64,000 nucleotides of DNA from JANWYQ01 sp034432445 (GCA_034432445.1 DAOUBX010000025.1:6955-70954), one strand, 5' to 3'; numbered from the stretch's first letter, positions 53,165 through 62,304 are shown. Notes: generated from the sequence alone by a model not told the origin. Numbers and translations: made by a program.

Positions 53165-54835
53165 CTAAAGATAGCCCAGGCCGGCCAACTGCTGGCGAAT
53201 GGCAGCTTCTTCTTCGGCCGACAAGCCGGCCACGGTGGCTGAGGGCGTGACACTGTAATCGGCGACTTGCACCGGTCGCAGCGGCGGCGCAAAGAGCTCC
53301 TGCAACACGCGGCCATCCATGCCGGCGGCGACGGGCAAGCCCATGAGATGCAGCAGCGTGGGCGCCAGATCGACGATCGCTGCGCCCTCCAACCATTGGC
53401 CCTGGTGTACACCTGGGCCGGCGAGGACGAACAGACCGGTGGGCCGATGGGTGGCGCTGTACTCGCTGAGTTGGGCCAGCGGTAGATCGGTGACCAACGG
53501 CCCGGCGGCGTGCGATCCGCCGGTGTAGGCGTCGTTCATCTCGACCAGGATATCAGGGATCTCGTCCAGGTGCGGGCCGTCGAACAGCTCTTCACGACGA
53601 ATGGCTCGCCTGACGATGGCGGCGCCGGTCTCCGGGTCGCGCAGGTCGGCCAACGCGGCCAAGATCGCGTCCCGCACCTCTTCGTAGGCCGCGCCCGGTG
53701 GCACGACGCCGTGTGCCTGCCGGCCTTGCAGGTTGACGATGATGCCTTCCACTGTGGGAAAGACGTTGAGACGGTACGCTTGGGTCCGCGTCCAATCGAT
53801 GGCGTCCAAGTTTTGATGACGGGCGAAGAGCGCAACGCGCGCCTCAGCGGGGAGCCGCGCGCGCAGGCGCTGCCGCCACTGCGTGGGCAGCCGCCGCCGC
53901 ACCTGCGAGATGGCGCGGTTGGCCAGGCTGGGGTGTGATCGCGCGCCGGGCCGCAGAGCTAGCAGCCCTTGCGCGGCCAGCCAGGCGTTCAGGTGCACCT
54001 GCCGGTGGGGATAGGGCCCCATGCCGTGGTCCGACATCACCAACACAGCCGTCTCCGCCAGCGGTAGCACAGCCAACAAGCGGCCGATCTCGGCGTCCGC
54101 CACCTCGTACTGGTGGTTGATCACCTCGCCGAACTCCCGTGCGCCGGCAGCGTCGTAGGCGGGAAACGCAGGGTCTGTGTACTTCCAATACAGGTGAGGG
54201 ATGTTGTCGGTGCTGTTCCACACCACCAACGCCAGATCATAGGGCTCGGCGGCCAGAGCCTCCAGCAAGATGTCGGTGTACTTGCGCACCCAGTAGTCGG
54301 AGGCCTCGACCGTCTTGGCTGGCGACAGCGAGAAGTTGAAATTGTCAGGCATGGCATCCCAGCGGCCAAGCCGAGCCGCCATCTCCGGCGGCCAGACGTG
54401 CGCCGTGGGGCCAAAAGGCCGAGGAAAGCCGCTGACCAGGAAGCCGTTGACCGGAAAAGGCGGATAGGTCATCGGAATGCCCACGGCAGCCACGCGGCGT
54501 CCGCGGTGCCCGGCAAACTCCAGAAAGCTGCGGCCGACATAGTCACGGCTGGCGGCGAACTCATCGCGATAGGCGCCGTACTGGCGCAAATCCATCTTGC
54601 GGAACTGGTACACGCCATGACGGCCGGGATTTTGCCCCGTGAGGAAGGTTACCCAGGCTGCGGCCGAGATAGGCGGCACGGTCGACGCCAGCGGACCGGC
54701 GACGCCGGCCGCCATCAACCGCGCCAAATGCGGCATGCGCCCGGCCTGCAACAGCGGGCGAGCAATGTCCCAAGTAGCGCCGTCGAGACCGATAACCACC
54801 ACACGGGGGGACGACTGATCTTGCGATACACCCAT
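53165..54835 (-). CDS. Alkaline phosphatase family phosphodiesterase/nucleotide pyrophosphatase-like
   Basis: A 556-residue enzyme of the type I phosphodiesterase group. The metal site and nucleophile are VVVIGLDGATWDI and STVPPISAAAWVTFLTGQNP, with a Ser/Thr before the PGRHGVYQF motif. VVWNSTDNIPHLYWKYTD and LVMSDHGMGPYPHRQV supply further metal ligands. It ends in LAGLGYL, the same tail as the sulfatase-like protein in this locus. Its substrate is unknown. It is the first gene of the minus-strand polysaccharide locus. Confidence 0.85.
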   Translation of the reverse strand: MGVSQDQSSPRVVVIGLDGATWDIARPLLQAGRMPHLARLMAAGVAGPLASTVPPISAAAWVTFLTGQNPGRHGVYQFRKMDLRQYGAYRDEFAASRDYVGRSFLEFAGHRGRRVAAVGIPMTYPPFPVNGFLVSGFPRPFGPTAHVWPPEMAARLGRWDAMPDNFNFSLSPAKTVEASDYWVRKYTDILLEALAAEPYDLALVVWNSTDNIPHLYWKYTDPAFPAYDAAGAREFGEVINHQYEVADAEIGRLLAVLPLAETAVLVMSDHGMGPYPHRQVHLNAWLAAQGLLALRPGARSHPSLANRAISQVRRRLPTQWRQRLRARLPAEARVALFARHQNLDAIDWTRTQAYRLNVFPTVEGIIVNLQGRQAHGVVPPGAAYEEVRDAILAALADLRDPETGAAIVRRAIRREELFDGPHLDEIPDILVEMNDAYTGGSHAAGPLVTDLPLAQLSEYSATHRPTGLFVLAGPGVHQGQWLEGAAIVDLAPTLLHLMGLPVAAGMDGRVLQELFAPPLRPVQVADYSVTPSATVAGLSAEEEAAIRQQLAGLGYL

Positions 54836-55147
54836 AGCGGCCGGATTGTACCACGTCCAACAGGTTGTGCCAAAAGCGCGCTAACTGCTCAGGTGCCGGG
54901 CATTTGTAGGCGATTTGCGACCTAGGTTGGCTTCACAGACACGTTTGCAAACCAGAACCAAATGCCCGGCACCTATGGCTGAGTAGTTACAAAGCGCGCT
55001 TGAAAAACTGTAAGCTTGCCTTGGGGCCTTTTTCATCTGGCGTTCATATTAGCCGGCTATGATGAGCGCATCACGACGGTGCATACACCCCCCGTGCTCA
55101 CTCGCGCCGGATGGGATGCGCCTTTTCCGCGTGCACAGGAGGTCAAC
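54836..55147. other. Non-coding divergent region upstream of the repeat protein gene
   Basis: This 312-nt gap contains copy 4 of the 111-bp element and the Shine-Dalgarno AGGAGG of the downstream gene. I see no RNA gene or other protein frame. A promoter for the repeat protein is not obvious. Confidence 0.5.
54881..54991 (-). mobile_element. 111-bp MITE-like element, copy 4, with 8-bp target duplication
   Basis: The ends are CTAACTGCTCAG and CTGAGTAGTTAC and the length is exactly 111 bp. Perfect 8-bp direct repeats aaagcgcg flank it at 54873-54880 and 54992-54999. The interior is diverged from copies 2 and 3 but alignable without gaps when reversed. Confidence 0.93.
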
Positions 55148-57574
55148 ATGCAAACAATCAAAGCGAGGCAACTCACACTGGTGGCGCTAGCTCTCGGCAT
55201 TGCCTTGGCGCTTTTCGCCGCTGGCATGGCCCTGGCAGCGCAGCCTGCGGCCGAGACGTTGCCGGCCGCATCTCCAACCACTGCAGAGCTATCCGCAGTT
55301 ACTCAGACAACAGGCGTGTTGCAGCTTGCTGCACCGCCGACCACTACCCAGCCCGCAGTCGCATCGCTCGTGCTGACCAAAACGGTTGGATTGGACTCTA
55401 CCACTTGCGCAGCAGACGATGCAGTCGTCGTGCTGCCCGGCACCCAGGTCTTCTACTGCTACACGGTGCGCAACACGGGGAGCGTCACATTGACCAGCCA
55501 CGACCTGTTCGACAGCGAGCTGGGCGCACTGGCCTTTAACCTCAACTATGCCTTAGCGCCGGGGGCTTCGGTGTTCATCACCGCGCCGGCGACCATTGAC
55601 GCGCCGGTGACCAACCTGGCGGTGTGGATGGCGCAGAGCGCGGCGGGCGGGGCGCCGATCATGGCCGCCGACACCGCCACCGTGCACACCGCCGCGCTCG
55701 ATGTGACCAAGACCGTGGGCACGGATCGGTCAATCTGCGCCGCCACCGATGCGCTGACCGTTACCGCCGGCAGCGAGGTGGTCTACTGCTACCGGGTACG
55801 CAACACCGGCAGCGTGGACTTACCCGTGCACGACGTAGTGGACAGCGCGCTCGGCCCAATCCTGAGCAGTTATCCCTACACGCTCACGCCTGGAGCCAAC
55901 GCGTTCATCACCGTCGCTGCCACCTTGGACACGGCCGTCACCAACACCGTGACCTGGACGGCGCGCATCCCTGACCTGGGCCTGGCCGTACAGGACACAG
56001 ACACGGCCTCGGTGCAGGTGGCCTCGATGGCCGTGGCTAAGACCGTGGGCATCAACCCGCTGGCTTGCGCCGGCAGCGACATTGTCGCCGTGGCCGCGGG
56101 CAAGTCGGTTGTGTACTGCTACCGCCTGACCAACACCGGCAGCGTAGCGCTGCCCCTGCACGATGTGGTGGACGACCAACTGGGCACGATCGCTGCCAAC
56201 CTGACTTATTCCTTGTCGCCTGGCGCCACGACTTTCATTACAAGGGCGGCCGTTCTGAACGCACCCACGACCAACATCATGACGTGGACTGCCAGCTTGC
56301 CCGCGCTAGGGCTGTCGCTCACCGCCACGGACAGTGCGCGCGTGGAGACGGCGTCCATCGTGGTCACCAAGACCGTCGGCGTTGACCCCAACGTCTGCGC
56401 AAGCAGCGACAGCCTCATCGTCAAAGCAGGCAGCCGCGTGATCTACTGCTACGAAGTGCGAAACACGGGCAGCGTAGCCCTGCCGCAGCACACGGTGGTG
56501 GACGACAAGCTGGGCACGCTGGCTGCAGCGCTGCCTTACACGCTCACGCCGGGAGCCAGCGTCTTTATCACGGCGCCCGCCACGGTGGACGAAGCCACGA
56601 CCAACGTCGTCACCTGGACGGCTAGCGACCCATCGCTCGGCGTGGCTACGACGGCGCAGGACACTGCCACGGTACGTGTCGGCGATTTGGCAATTACAAA
56701 GCGCCTGACCGCCCCCTATCCCGGCGACAACGTCGTCATCAGCGGCCAGCCGGCCGAGTTCACCGTCGAGATCCGCAACACCGGCGTGACCACCATCACG
56801 CACCTACCGCTACAGGACGTGTTCGACCCCACCTGCATCCAGTTCACCGGCGCCAGCATCCCGCCTGATGCAACGAGCCCTACCTTGACCTGGACCAACC
56901 TGATCTCCACCACCGGCGCGCTGGGTCCTGGGGCCAACGCCGCGCTGACGCTGACCTTTACGCCGACGACGGCCTGTCAGAACAGCAGCAACACCGCCAC
57001 CGTGACCGGCGCACAGGATCACCTGGGCTTCACCTACACAGTCTCCGGCCAGGCCACGTTCGAGATCAGTCCACCTCAATCGGAGATCGGTGGCTGGGTG
57101 TTCGACGATCGCAACGCCGACGGTGTGTACCAGCCCTGGCTGGGCGAGACGGGCATCGGCAACGTGACCCTCACCTTGACGGACGGCCGGACGACCACCA
57201 GTGGCTGCTGCGGCTGGTATGCCTTCCTGATCCGCCAGCCCGGCACCTACGTCGTGACGCAGATTCAACCTGAAGGCTGGACCAGCACGACCCCCAATCA
57301 ACGCACCGTGAACGTGCCACGGCTAGGGGTCAAGGTGCAGGTGGATTTCGGCGAAATCCGCTCAACGCCGACGCCCACCCCCACGCCGACGAACACGCCT
57401 ACGCCCACCGCGACGGCAACGCCAACGGCCACCCCAACGTCGACCATGACGCCGACGCCCACGGCCACGGCTACGCCAACAGCAACGCCCACCACCACGC
57501 CAACGTCGACGCCGACGGAAGTCCCTGTGCGGCCACGGGCCTATTTGCCGTTGATCCTGCGCCTGGCGGAGTAA
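55148..57574 (+). CDS. Secreted protein with four 110-residue repeats and a YLPLILR tail
   Basis: An 808-residue exported protein. The signal peptide covers about residues 1-31 (LVALALGIALALFAAGMALAA). Four tandem repeats of exactly 110 residues occupy 73-512; each has the pattern TKTVG...C...YCYxVRNTGSV...HDVVD...PGAxxFIT and two Cys that could form a disulfide. They resemble DUF11/DUF7507-type surface repeats. A further DUF11-like domain follows, then an SdrD-B-like domain (GGWVFDDRNADGVYQPWLGE), a Thr-Pro linker of about 50 residues and a C-terminal AYLPLILRLAE. The start ATG at 55148 has AGGAGG 6 nt upstream. It is probably a surface-displayed stalk or adhesin; the anchor mechanism is unknown. 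Confidence 0.85.
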   Translation: MQTIKARQLTLVALALGIALALFAAGMALAAQPAAETLPAASPTTAELSAVTQTTGVLQLAAPPTTTQPAVASLVLTKTVGLDSTTCAADDAVVVLPGTQVFYCYTVRNTGSVTLTSHDLFDSELGALAFNLNYALAPGASVFITAPATIDAPVTNLAVWMAQSAAGGAPIMAADTATVHTAALDVTKTVGTDRSICAATDALTVTAGSEVVYCYRVRNTGSVDLPVHDVVDSALGPILSSYPYTLTPGANAFITVAATLDTAVTNTVTWTARIPDLGLAVQDTDTASVQVASMAVAKTVGINPLACAGSDIVAVAAGKSVVYCYRLTNTGSVALPLHDVVDDQLGTIAANLTYSLSPGATTFITRAAVLNAPTTNIMTWTASLPALGLSLTATDSARVETASIVVTKTVGVDPNVCASSDSLIVKAGSRVIYCYEVRNTGSVALPQHTVVDDKLGTLAAALPYTLTPGASVFITAPATVDEATTNVVTWTASDPSLGVATTAQDTATVRVGDLAITKRLTAPYPGDNVVISGQPAEFTVEIRNTGVTTITHLPLQDVFDPTCIQFTGASIPPDATSPTLTWTNLISTTGALGPGANAALTLTFTPTTACQNSSNTATVTGAQDHLGFTYTVSGQATFEISPPQSEIGGWVFDDRNADGVYQPWLGETGIGNVTLTLTDGRTTTSGCCGWYAFLIRQPGTYVVTQIQPEGWTSTTPNQRTVNVPRLGVKVQVDFGEIRSTPTPTPTPTNTPTPTATATPTATPTSTMTPTPTATATPTATPTTTPTSTPTEVPVRPRAYLPLILRLAE

Positions 57575-57603
57575 GCGCAGAAGAGCCAGGTGCTCCAAAC
57601 GCA

Positions 57604-57679
57604 GGAAGTCGCCGCAGCACGTCCAGACACCTCCCTCGGGCTCAAGGGTTCTGCGTGTCTTGGCGCAGCGGCGACTTCC
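57604..57679. terminator. Long hairpin between convergent genes
   Basis: GGAAGTCGCCGC (57604-57615) pairs perfectly with GCGGCGACTTCC (57668-57679), and a second AGACAC/GTGTCT pair lies inside the loop. It sits between the ends of the repeat-protein gene and the TPR gene and could stop transcription from both sides; there is no T-run. Confidence 0.45.
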
Positions 57680-57705
57680 CTGCTGCGCCGGCTATGGCCG
57701 GCTCG

Positions 57706-58977
57706 CTATGGCTGGCCTTGCAGCTGGTCTTGCACGCCACGCAGGCTACGCTGGACGCCGACATCGTCAGGGTTAAGCTGCAGAAGCGCCTGATAGACCT
57801 CAGCCGCCTCGGCCAACTGACCGGCCTGGGCGAGGGCATCGGCTAGACCTCTGAGATAGGTGGTGTTTTGGGGGGCTAAGGCGACCGCCTGACGCCAGGC
57901 CGCGGCGGCTTGCTGGGGTTGTCCGACGCCGGTGTAGGCGCGGGCCAACAGCTCGAAGGCTACAGGCAGGTCGGCGCGCCGCGCAATAGCCTGGGTTAGC
58001 GACGCGATTGCCGGTTCGTAGTTGCCCAGCAGCAGATGAACTTGACCCAGTTGGATCAACGGCCACGGCGCAGTCGGGTTCAGGGCAGCGGCGCGTCTGA
58101 AAAAGACGATGGCCTCGTCGGTGCGGCCCAGCCGGCGCAGCGCATTGCCCAGAAGCTCGCTGCTCTCCGGGTCATCTGGCCGCAACTGCGTCGCCTGCTC
58201 CAGCGGCGCCACGGCGTCGGCGGGACGATCTTCCAGCAAAGCCAGCCGGGCTTCAGCCATTAGTTGGAAATAAGGCGCCAGGCCGCCGGCAGCCAGAGCA
58301 GTGCGGAACATCTCAGCCGCTTTGGCGTTGTCCTGGCCCCAATAGAAGCCACCCAGGGCATAGAAGGGATCGGCAAAGGTGGGATCGACCTCGGTCGCAA
58401 GGGTCAAAGCTGCCTCAGCACGCGGGCGCGCGCCCTGTCGCGCCAACTGCGATCCCCAACGGTACAACTGTACGGCGATGCCGCGGCGTGCGCCCGCCTC
58501 GTCCCACGCGGCTATTGCCGCCGGGCGGTCACCCTGCGCATCCAGCACGTTGCCGGCAGCCAGGCTGGTAAACACGTCTTGTGGCCGAGCGCGTTGCGCC
58601 TGCGTCAACAGTTCGGCAGCTTGCGAATAGTCTCCCCGCGTACCTGCGGCAATACCCGCCAAGCGCGGCCGGCCTCCCATCTGCGTGAGCTGGCTCACCG
58701 TCTGCTCCAACGCTTGCTCGACCTTGAGTTCTGTCACCACGGCGTCCGGAGGACGCGGCGCGATCAGTGGGGCGCCCACGGCGGAGCGCGCCAGCGCCCA
58801 GATCGGCGGCGTGCCCGGCCCTAACGGTAGGTCGTGGATGCTGATGCGCAGCAACAGGGCCTGCAAGAGGGGCCGGCTGGCTTGCGCCAAGCGCACCTCG
58901 CGCCATAGCCCCGGCAACACTACCGCGGCCACGAGCAGGATCGACAAGGCTACCGTGAGAAACGCTCGTCTTGACAA
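57706..58977 (-). CDS. Membrane-anchored TPR protein
   Basis: A 423-residue protein. It starts at TTG 58977, supported by GGAGG 6 nt upstream; the first residues (SRRAFLTVALSILLVAAVVL) form a membrane anchor. The rest holds about nine tetratricopeptide units, for example PFYALGGFYWGQDNAKAAEM and PLIQLGQVHLLLGNYEPAIA. It probably organises an envelope protein complex, but no partner can be named. The longer frame to 59070 overlaps the neighbouring gene. It lies 22 nt downstream of the PHP-like gene, so both are likely cotranscribed. Confidence 0.82.
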   Translation of the reverse strand: MSRRAFLTVALSILLVAAVVLPGLWREVRLAQASRPLLQALLLRISIHDLPLGPGTPPIWALARSAVGAPLIAPRPPDAVVTELKVEQALEQTVSQLTQMGGRPRLAGIAAGTRGDYSQAAELLTQAQRARPQDVFTSLAAGNVLDAQGDRPAAIAAWDEAGARRGIAVQLYRWGSQLARQGARPRAEAALTLATEVDPTFADPFYALGGFYWGQDNAKAAEMFRTALAAGGLAPYFQLMAEARLALLEDRPADAVAPLEQATQLRPDDPESSELLGNALRRLGRTDEAIVFFRRAAALNPTAPWPLIQLGQVHLLLGNYEPAIASLTQAIARRADLPVAFELLARAYTGVGQPQQAAAAWRQAVALAPQNTTYLRGLADALAQAGQLAEAAEVYQALLQLNPDDVGVQRSLRGVQDQLQGQP

Positions 58978-58999
58978 GCCTACCTCCCTGGCACGTCGC

Positions 59000-60889
59000 C
59001 TAGGGCCGTGTGACGTCGACCAGAAACATCGGCAGATACTGCAGGCGATTGGACGTGTCAATTGGGGCAATCATGATGCGATTGCTAAACGCCATCGGCT
59101 CACCGCGCGCGCTCCACAGCTCGACACGGACAAACCCGGGCCGGTTCACATCGATTCTGATAGGCTGTGTCACGTCGATCGGCTGATGGTCGATCAGGTA
59201 AACCAATTCAGGGCCCGGCTGTCTGGCAACATGAACCAATTTCACCACAGCATCAGCCGGCAGAGGATCGATGAGCACCTGCAGGAGCGCATGACCGCGT
59301 GGCAGATGCGCCGTTTGACCCATGGCTGCGTTGCCAAGCCGCAGGTCGAACACGCCATCGAACCGACGCAGGTCGCCGAAAAAGACGCGACAGCGCTTCA
59401 GGCCAGACAACAGGAGGTCCTGTTCTGGTACAGGCGCCTCGATCCAGGTCACCATGCTGGCCTGGTACCAATCCATCGGCCCGCCATGCTGGTCACTGCT
59501 CATCACGCCGCACAACGGTACATCGTTGGCGGCCAGCAGATCCCAGAGCTTCAAATGACGCGTGAGGTCTACACCGGCGCGTCGGGGATAAATCTCGATG
59601 GCGTCGACCCCCCAGGCGCGGACGGCGAGCAGTTCTTGCGACGTACTGCGCAAACGTTCTTCCTGCTGTGCCTCCGACAACAGCGGCGGGTAGCTGGCCC
59701 CAAACGGATGGTTCAGCGAAACAGCGCCGCCGGCAGCGTGGATCATGGGTACCAGCGCGTGGCCAGCCACATCGTCCCGGTCGGGGATCAAGTTGGAGTC
59801 TGTCGGTAGAAACGGATTGAAATGCTGCCGCCCTGCGTTTTGCTCCCAAACAACGAAGGAAGCAACCGAGTAACGGTCGCTGTACAGCTGCGCGGTCTGG
59901 CGGTAGGCAGCGAAGTTGTGGGCAGCGTTGGGCTGGCGGCTAAAAAGCCTTACCTTGCTGACCTCTAGGCATGCCGTTGCCTGGCGCCGCGCGGCCACAG
60001 CCAGAACCAGGTCTTGAACAGCGTTGTCAGCGCCATCCGCCAGCAACGCCGCTGTTGGCAGCAGAGGCAAGGAGAGGTGCGTGTCGGTCAAAGGAACCGT
60101 CACCGTGACGCGGTTCCCCACGCTCACCACCTCGGCAGGATGGTCAGCGGGCGCAAGGCGATAGACGATAGCCTGCTGCACGGGAGCGCCGTTGTAGTGC
60201 CACGAAAGATCGACGCGCACTTCGGCATAAGCATCTGAGCCACTGTCGCCACACAGGCGAGCATCGAACTCTAGCACTGGATCGCTCGCCAGGGGACGCA
60301 CCAGCGCATGGCCGGACACGGGGGTGCGCAAGTAGCTCTGCAAGCGGTACTGAAAACGGCCCAGGTTGTCGTCGCCGTCGGCTGTGGCTGTCATCCGCAA
60401 CCAATTGCCATGTAAACTCGCTGCCGGCTGAATGGTGGGGCTGTAAGTGGCTGCCAGCCAGGCAGCATACCACTGTTGGTCATACGGGGGCGTAGTGGGA
60501 TACGGCAGCTTGATGTCCAGCGACTCGGTGACCTCCCCTTGCTCAAAGTCAAGCCGGAAATCGCGATCCTGCGTGAAAAGCTTGTTGTGATCCGTCCACC
60601 ACACCGCGTCGAGGCCAGCCTGAGCGGCCCACGCCATGTAATGCTGCATGGACTGGGGCTGTTGCTGCGCGTTGTGGTTGCTCCAGCCATGCACGTGCAG
60701 CTGAACTGCGTGCCAGGCCGGCGCGTTGACCAGGGGGGGAGAGAGTTGCGCCATGCGGCCAGTGGATGCCGGAGGCGCGCTGCCCGCCAGATCAGATGAC
60801 GCAGCGACCGACTGATGTCCGGCCGCTACCGCTGCCAGAAGCAGTAGTAACGCACAGGCGAGTAATAGACGCCGGCCAAGTACGTGCAA
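59000..60889 (-). CDS. Exported PHP-domain-like phosphoesterase
   Basis: A 629-residue protein with an N-terminal signal/anchor (GRRLLLACALLLLLAAVAAG). The mature protein has PHP-like metal motifs: LHVHGWSNHNAQ, VWWTDHNKL and later AGGAVSLNHPFGAS, followed by VMSSDQHGG. The central 250 residues form an inserted beta-rich domain. PHP enzymes hydrolyse phosphate esters with metal ions; this exported form has no known substrate. The start is TTG at 60889 with GGAG 7 nt upstream; a longer frame to 61015 would run into the tRNA-Leu gene. Confidence 0.72.
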   Translation of the reverse strand: MHVLGRRLLLACALLLLLAAVAAGHQSVAASSDLAGSAPPASTGRMAQLSPPLVNAPAWHAVQLHVHGWSNHNAQQQPQSMQHYMAWAAQAGLDAVWWTDHNKLFTQDRDFRLDFEQGEVTESLDIKLPYPTTPPYDQQWYAAWLAATYSPTIQPAASLHGNWLRMTATADGDDNLGRFQYRLQSYLRTPVSGHALVRPLASDPVLEFDARLCGDSGSDAYAEVRVDLSWHYNGAPVQQAIVYRLAPADHPAEVVSVGNRVTVTVPLTDTHLSLPLLPTAALLADGADNAVQDLVLAVAARRQATACLEVSKVRLFSRQPNAAHNFAAYRQTAQLYSDRYSVASFVVWEQNAGRQHFNPFLPTDSNLIPDRDDVAGHALVPMIHAAGGAVSLNHPFGASYPPLLSEAQQEERLRSTSQELLAVRAWGVDAIEIYPRRAGVDLTRHLKLWDLLAANDVPLCGVMSSDQHGGPMDWYQASMVTWIEAPVPEQDLLLSGLKRCRVFFGDLRRFDGVFDLRLGNAAMGQTAHLPRGHALLQVLIDPLPADAVVKLVHVARQPGPELVYLIDHQPIDVTQPIRIDVNRPGFVRVELWSARGEPMAFSNRIMIAPIDTSNRLQYLPMFLVDVTRP

Positions 60890-60974
60890 GGTGAACTCCG
60901 ACCAAAAAAACAAAACGAGAAAGGGAGTCTTGGGCGCCCTTTCTCGCTCACGGATGCAGCTTGTGCTGCAGAGG

Positions 60975-61057
60975 TGCCCCCGGTCCGACTCGAACGGACA
61001 CGCCCGATCGGGCACAGGCCCTCAACCTGCCGTGTATGCCAATTCCACCACGGGGGC
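60975..61057 (-). tRNA. tRNA-Leu (anticodon GAG)
   Basis: On the minus strand the acceptor arms GCCCCCG/CGGGGGC pair, the D-arm is TGG...GGCA-like, the anticodon loop is TTGAGGG (anticodon GAG, leucine), a long variable arm (GTGCCCGATCGGGCGT) is present as expected of a class II tRNA, and the T-arm contains TTCGAGT. The discriminator is A; CCA is not encoded. Length 83 nt. Confidence 0.94.
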
Positions 61058-61071
61058 AAGTCTTGAGGGCC

Positions 61072-61099
61072 ATTATAGCGCAAAGCGGCTTGGAGTCAA
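61072..61099 (-). promoter_or_regulatory. Predicted promoter of tRNA-Leu
   Basis: On the minus strand, TTGACT (61094-61099) and TATAAT (61072-61077) are 16 nt apart and end 14 nt before the tRNA. Confidence 0.75.
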
Positions 61100-61117
61100 G
61101 AAGCGCGTCAGCCGGTG

Positions 61118-61146
61118 TTGATGTTAGCCGTGCAATGTGTTACAAT
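61118..61146 (+). promoter_or_regulatory. Predicted promoter of the methyltransferase gene
   Basis: TTGATG (61118-61123) and TACAAT (61141-61146) are 17 nt apart. The start of transcription would be near 61153, leaving a leader of about 205 nt that begins within the short tandem repeat. Confidence 0.55.
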
Positions 61147-61149
61147 TCG

Positions 61150-61182
61150 GGTGAACGGTGACCGGTGAACGGCGATCGGTGG
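61150..61182 (+). repeat. Short degenerate tandem repeat (GGTGAACGGTGACC type)
   Basis: Units GGTGAAC, GGTGACC, GGTGAAC, GGCGATC, GGTGG follow each other directly after the -10 box. The array resembles that at 42801-42839. Confidence 0.6.
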
Positions 61183-61358
61183 CGCAGATTTCGGTGGTTC
61201 TCGATTTGCCAAAAAGCCGGGTGATTGTGCGCAGCGCAAATGAGCGCCCTTGTCAGGACTGACCAGCTTTGCCGTCTGCGGTTTCTCGGCGAAGAAACGC
61301 ATGACGCGTTGACTTCTGATCTCGAGCCCTTTGACCCTCTGCCCCTCAGGAGATTCGC

Positions 61359-62132
61359 ATGGCCGACTTTGACCGTTTTGCTCGATTCTACGACCTGGAC
61401 TACGAGCCCTTTCAGGACGATGTGGTGCTGTACCAAGGCTTTGCCGAAATGACCGGCGGGCCGCTGTTGGAGCTGGGCTGCGGCACGGGGCGTCTGCTGC
61501 TGCCGCTGGCGCGCGCCGGTTTCGCCGTCACCGGGGTGGACATGTCTGCCAAAATGCTGGAGGTGGCGCGGGAAAAGGTGGCGCTCAGCGGGCTGGCCGA
61601 CCGCATCCAGCTTGTGCAGGCCGACATGCGCCGGCCCGACCTGCCCCAGAAGTACCGCATGGCGTTCATTGCGATCAACTCGTTCATGCACCTGACCACC
61701 ATCGAGGATCAACTGGAGGCGCTGAGGGCGTGGCACAAGCTGCTCCTGCCGGGCGGACTGCTGATCATCGACGTGGACAACCCCAATCCGCAGCACTTGC
61801 TCGATGCCGATGGCCGCCTGGAGCTGCAAACCCGCTGGTTCGATCCAGACACCGGCGCTACCGTGCTCAAACAAATCTCGCGTACTGTCGATACTGCCCG
61901 CCAGCTGCAGCACGTGATGTTCATCTACGACGAGGTCTTTCCCGACGGCAGCACCCGCCGCACCCTGGCTCCGTTCCAGGCGCGTTACCTGTACCGTTTC
62001 GAGGGCGAGCTGCTGCTGGACAAGGCGGGGTTTACACCAGAGCACGTCTATGGCTCTTACGATCTGGACTCCTACGAAAGCGACAGTGAGCGCATGATCT
62101 TTGTAGCGCGGCGGCGGGAGGTCGGCGCCTAG
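61359..62132 (+). CDS. Class I SAM-dependent methyltransferase
   Basis: A 257-residue protein with the Rossmann-type SAM-binding motif LLELGCGTGRLLLPLARAG near residue 36, the acidic loop VTGVDMSAKMLEVAREK and the motif IQLVQADMR. The C-terminal half carries the substrate domain, which does not resemble a named family. AGGAG precedes the ATG at 61359. Substrate unknown; small molecule or lipid methylation are equally possible. Confidence 0.88.
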   Translation: MADFDRFARFYDLDYEPFQDDVVLYQGFAEMTGGPLLELGCGTGRLLLPLARAGFAVTGVDMSAKMLEVAREKVALSGLADRIQLVQADMRRPDLPQKYRMAFIAINSFMHLTTIEDQLEALRAWHKLLLPGGLLIIDVDNPNPQHLLDADGRLELQTRWFDPDTGATVLKQISRTVDTARQLQHVMFIYDEVFPDGSTRRTLAPFQARYLYRFEGELLLDKAGFTPEHVYGSYDLDSYESDSERMIFVARRREVGA

Positions 62133-62304
62133 GTCGAATGAACCTTTCGCTCTGCGGCAGCGTGATATCACCGGTGATTGCAGGATAACCTACGACATCA
62201 TCCTGCGCCCATTCGGACCACATCGGAGACACCCGCGCTCCTCGCGCAGGCGTCTAAGGCAGAAGCTCTTGACGGAGGCCTATCGCTCCAAGGAGAACGA
62301 AGAG

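Larger units (their letters stand above)
61058..61358. other. Non-coding divergent region with two promoters and a short tandem repeat
   Basis: The 301-nt gap holds the tRNA-Leu promoter (-), the methyltransferase promoter (+) and a GGTGAACGGTGACC-type array at 61150-61182. Nothing else is recognised. Confidence 0.6.

Noticed and set aside
60890..61015. An N-terminal extension of the PHP-like protein towards tRNA-Leu
   Set aside because: It enters the tRNA gene, while TTG at 60889 has a good Shine-Dalgarno sequence and begins a signal peptide.
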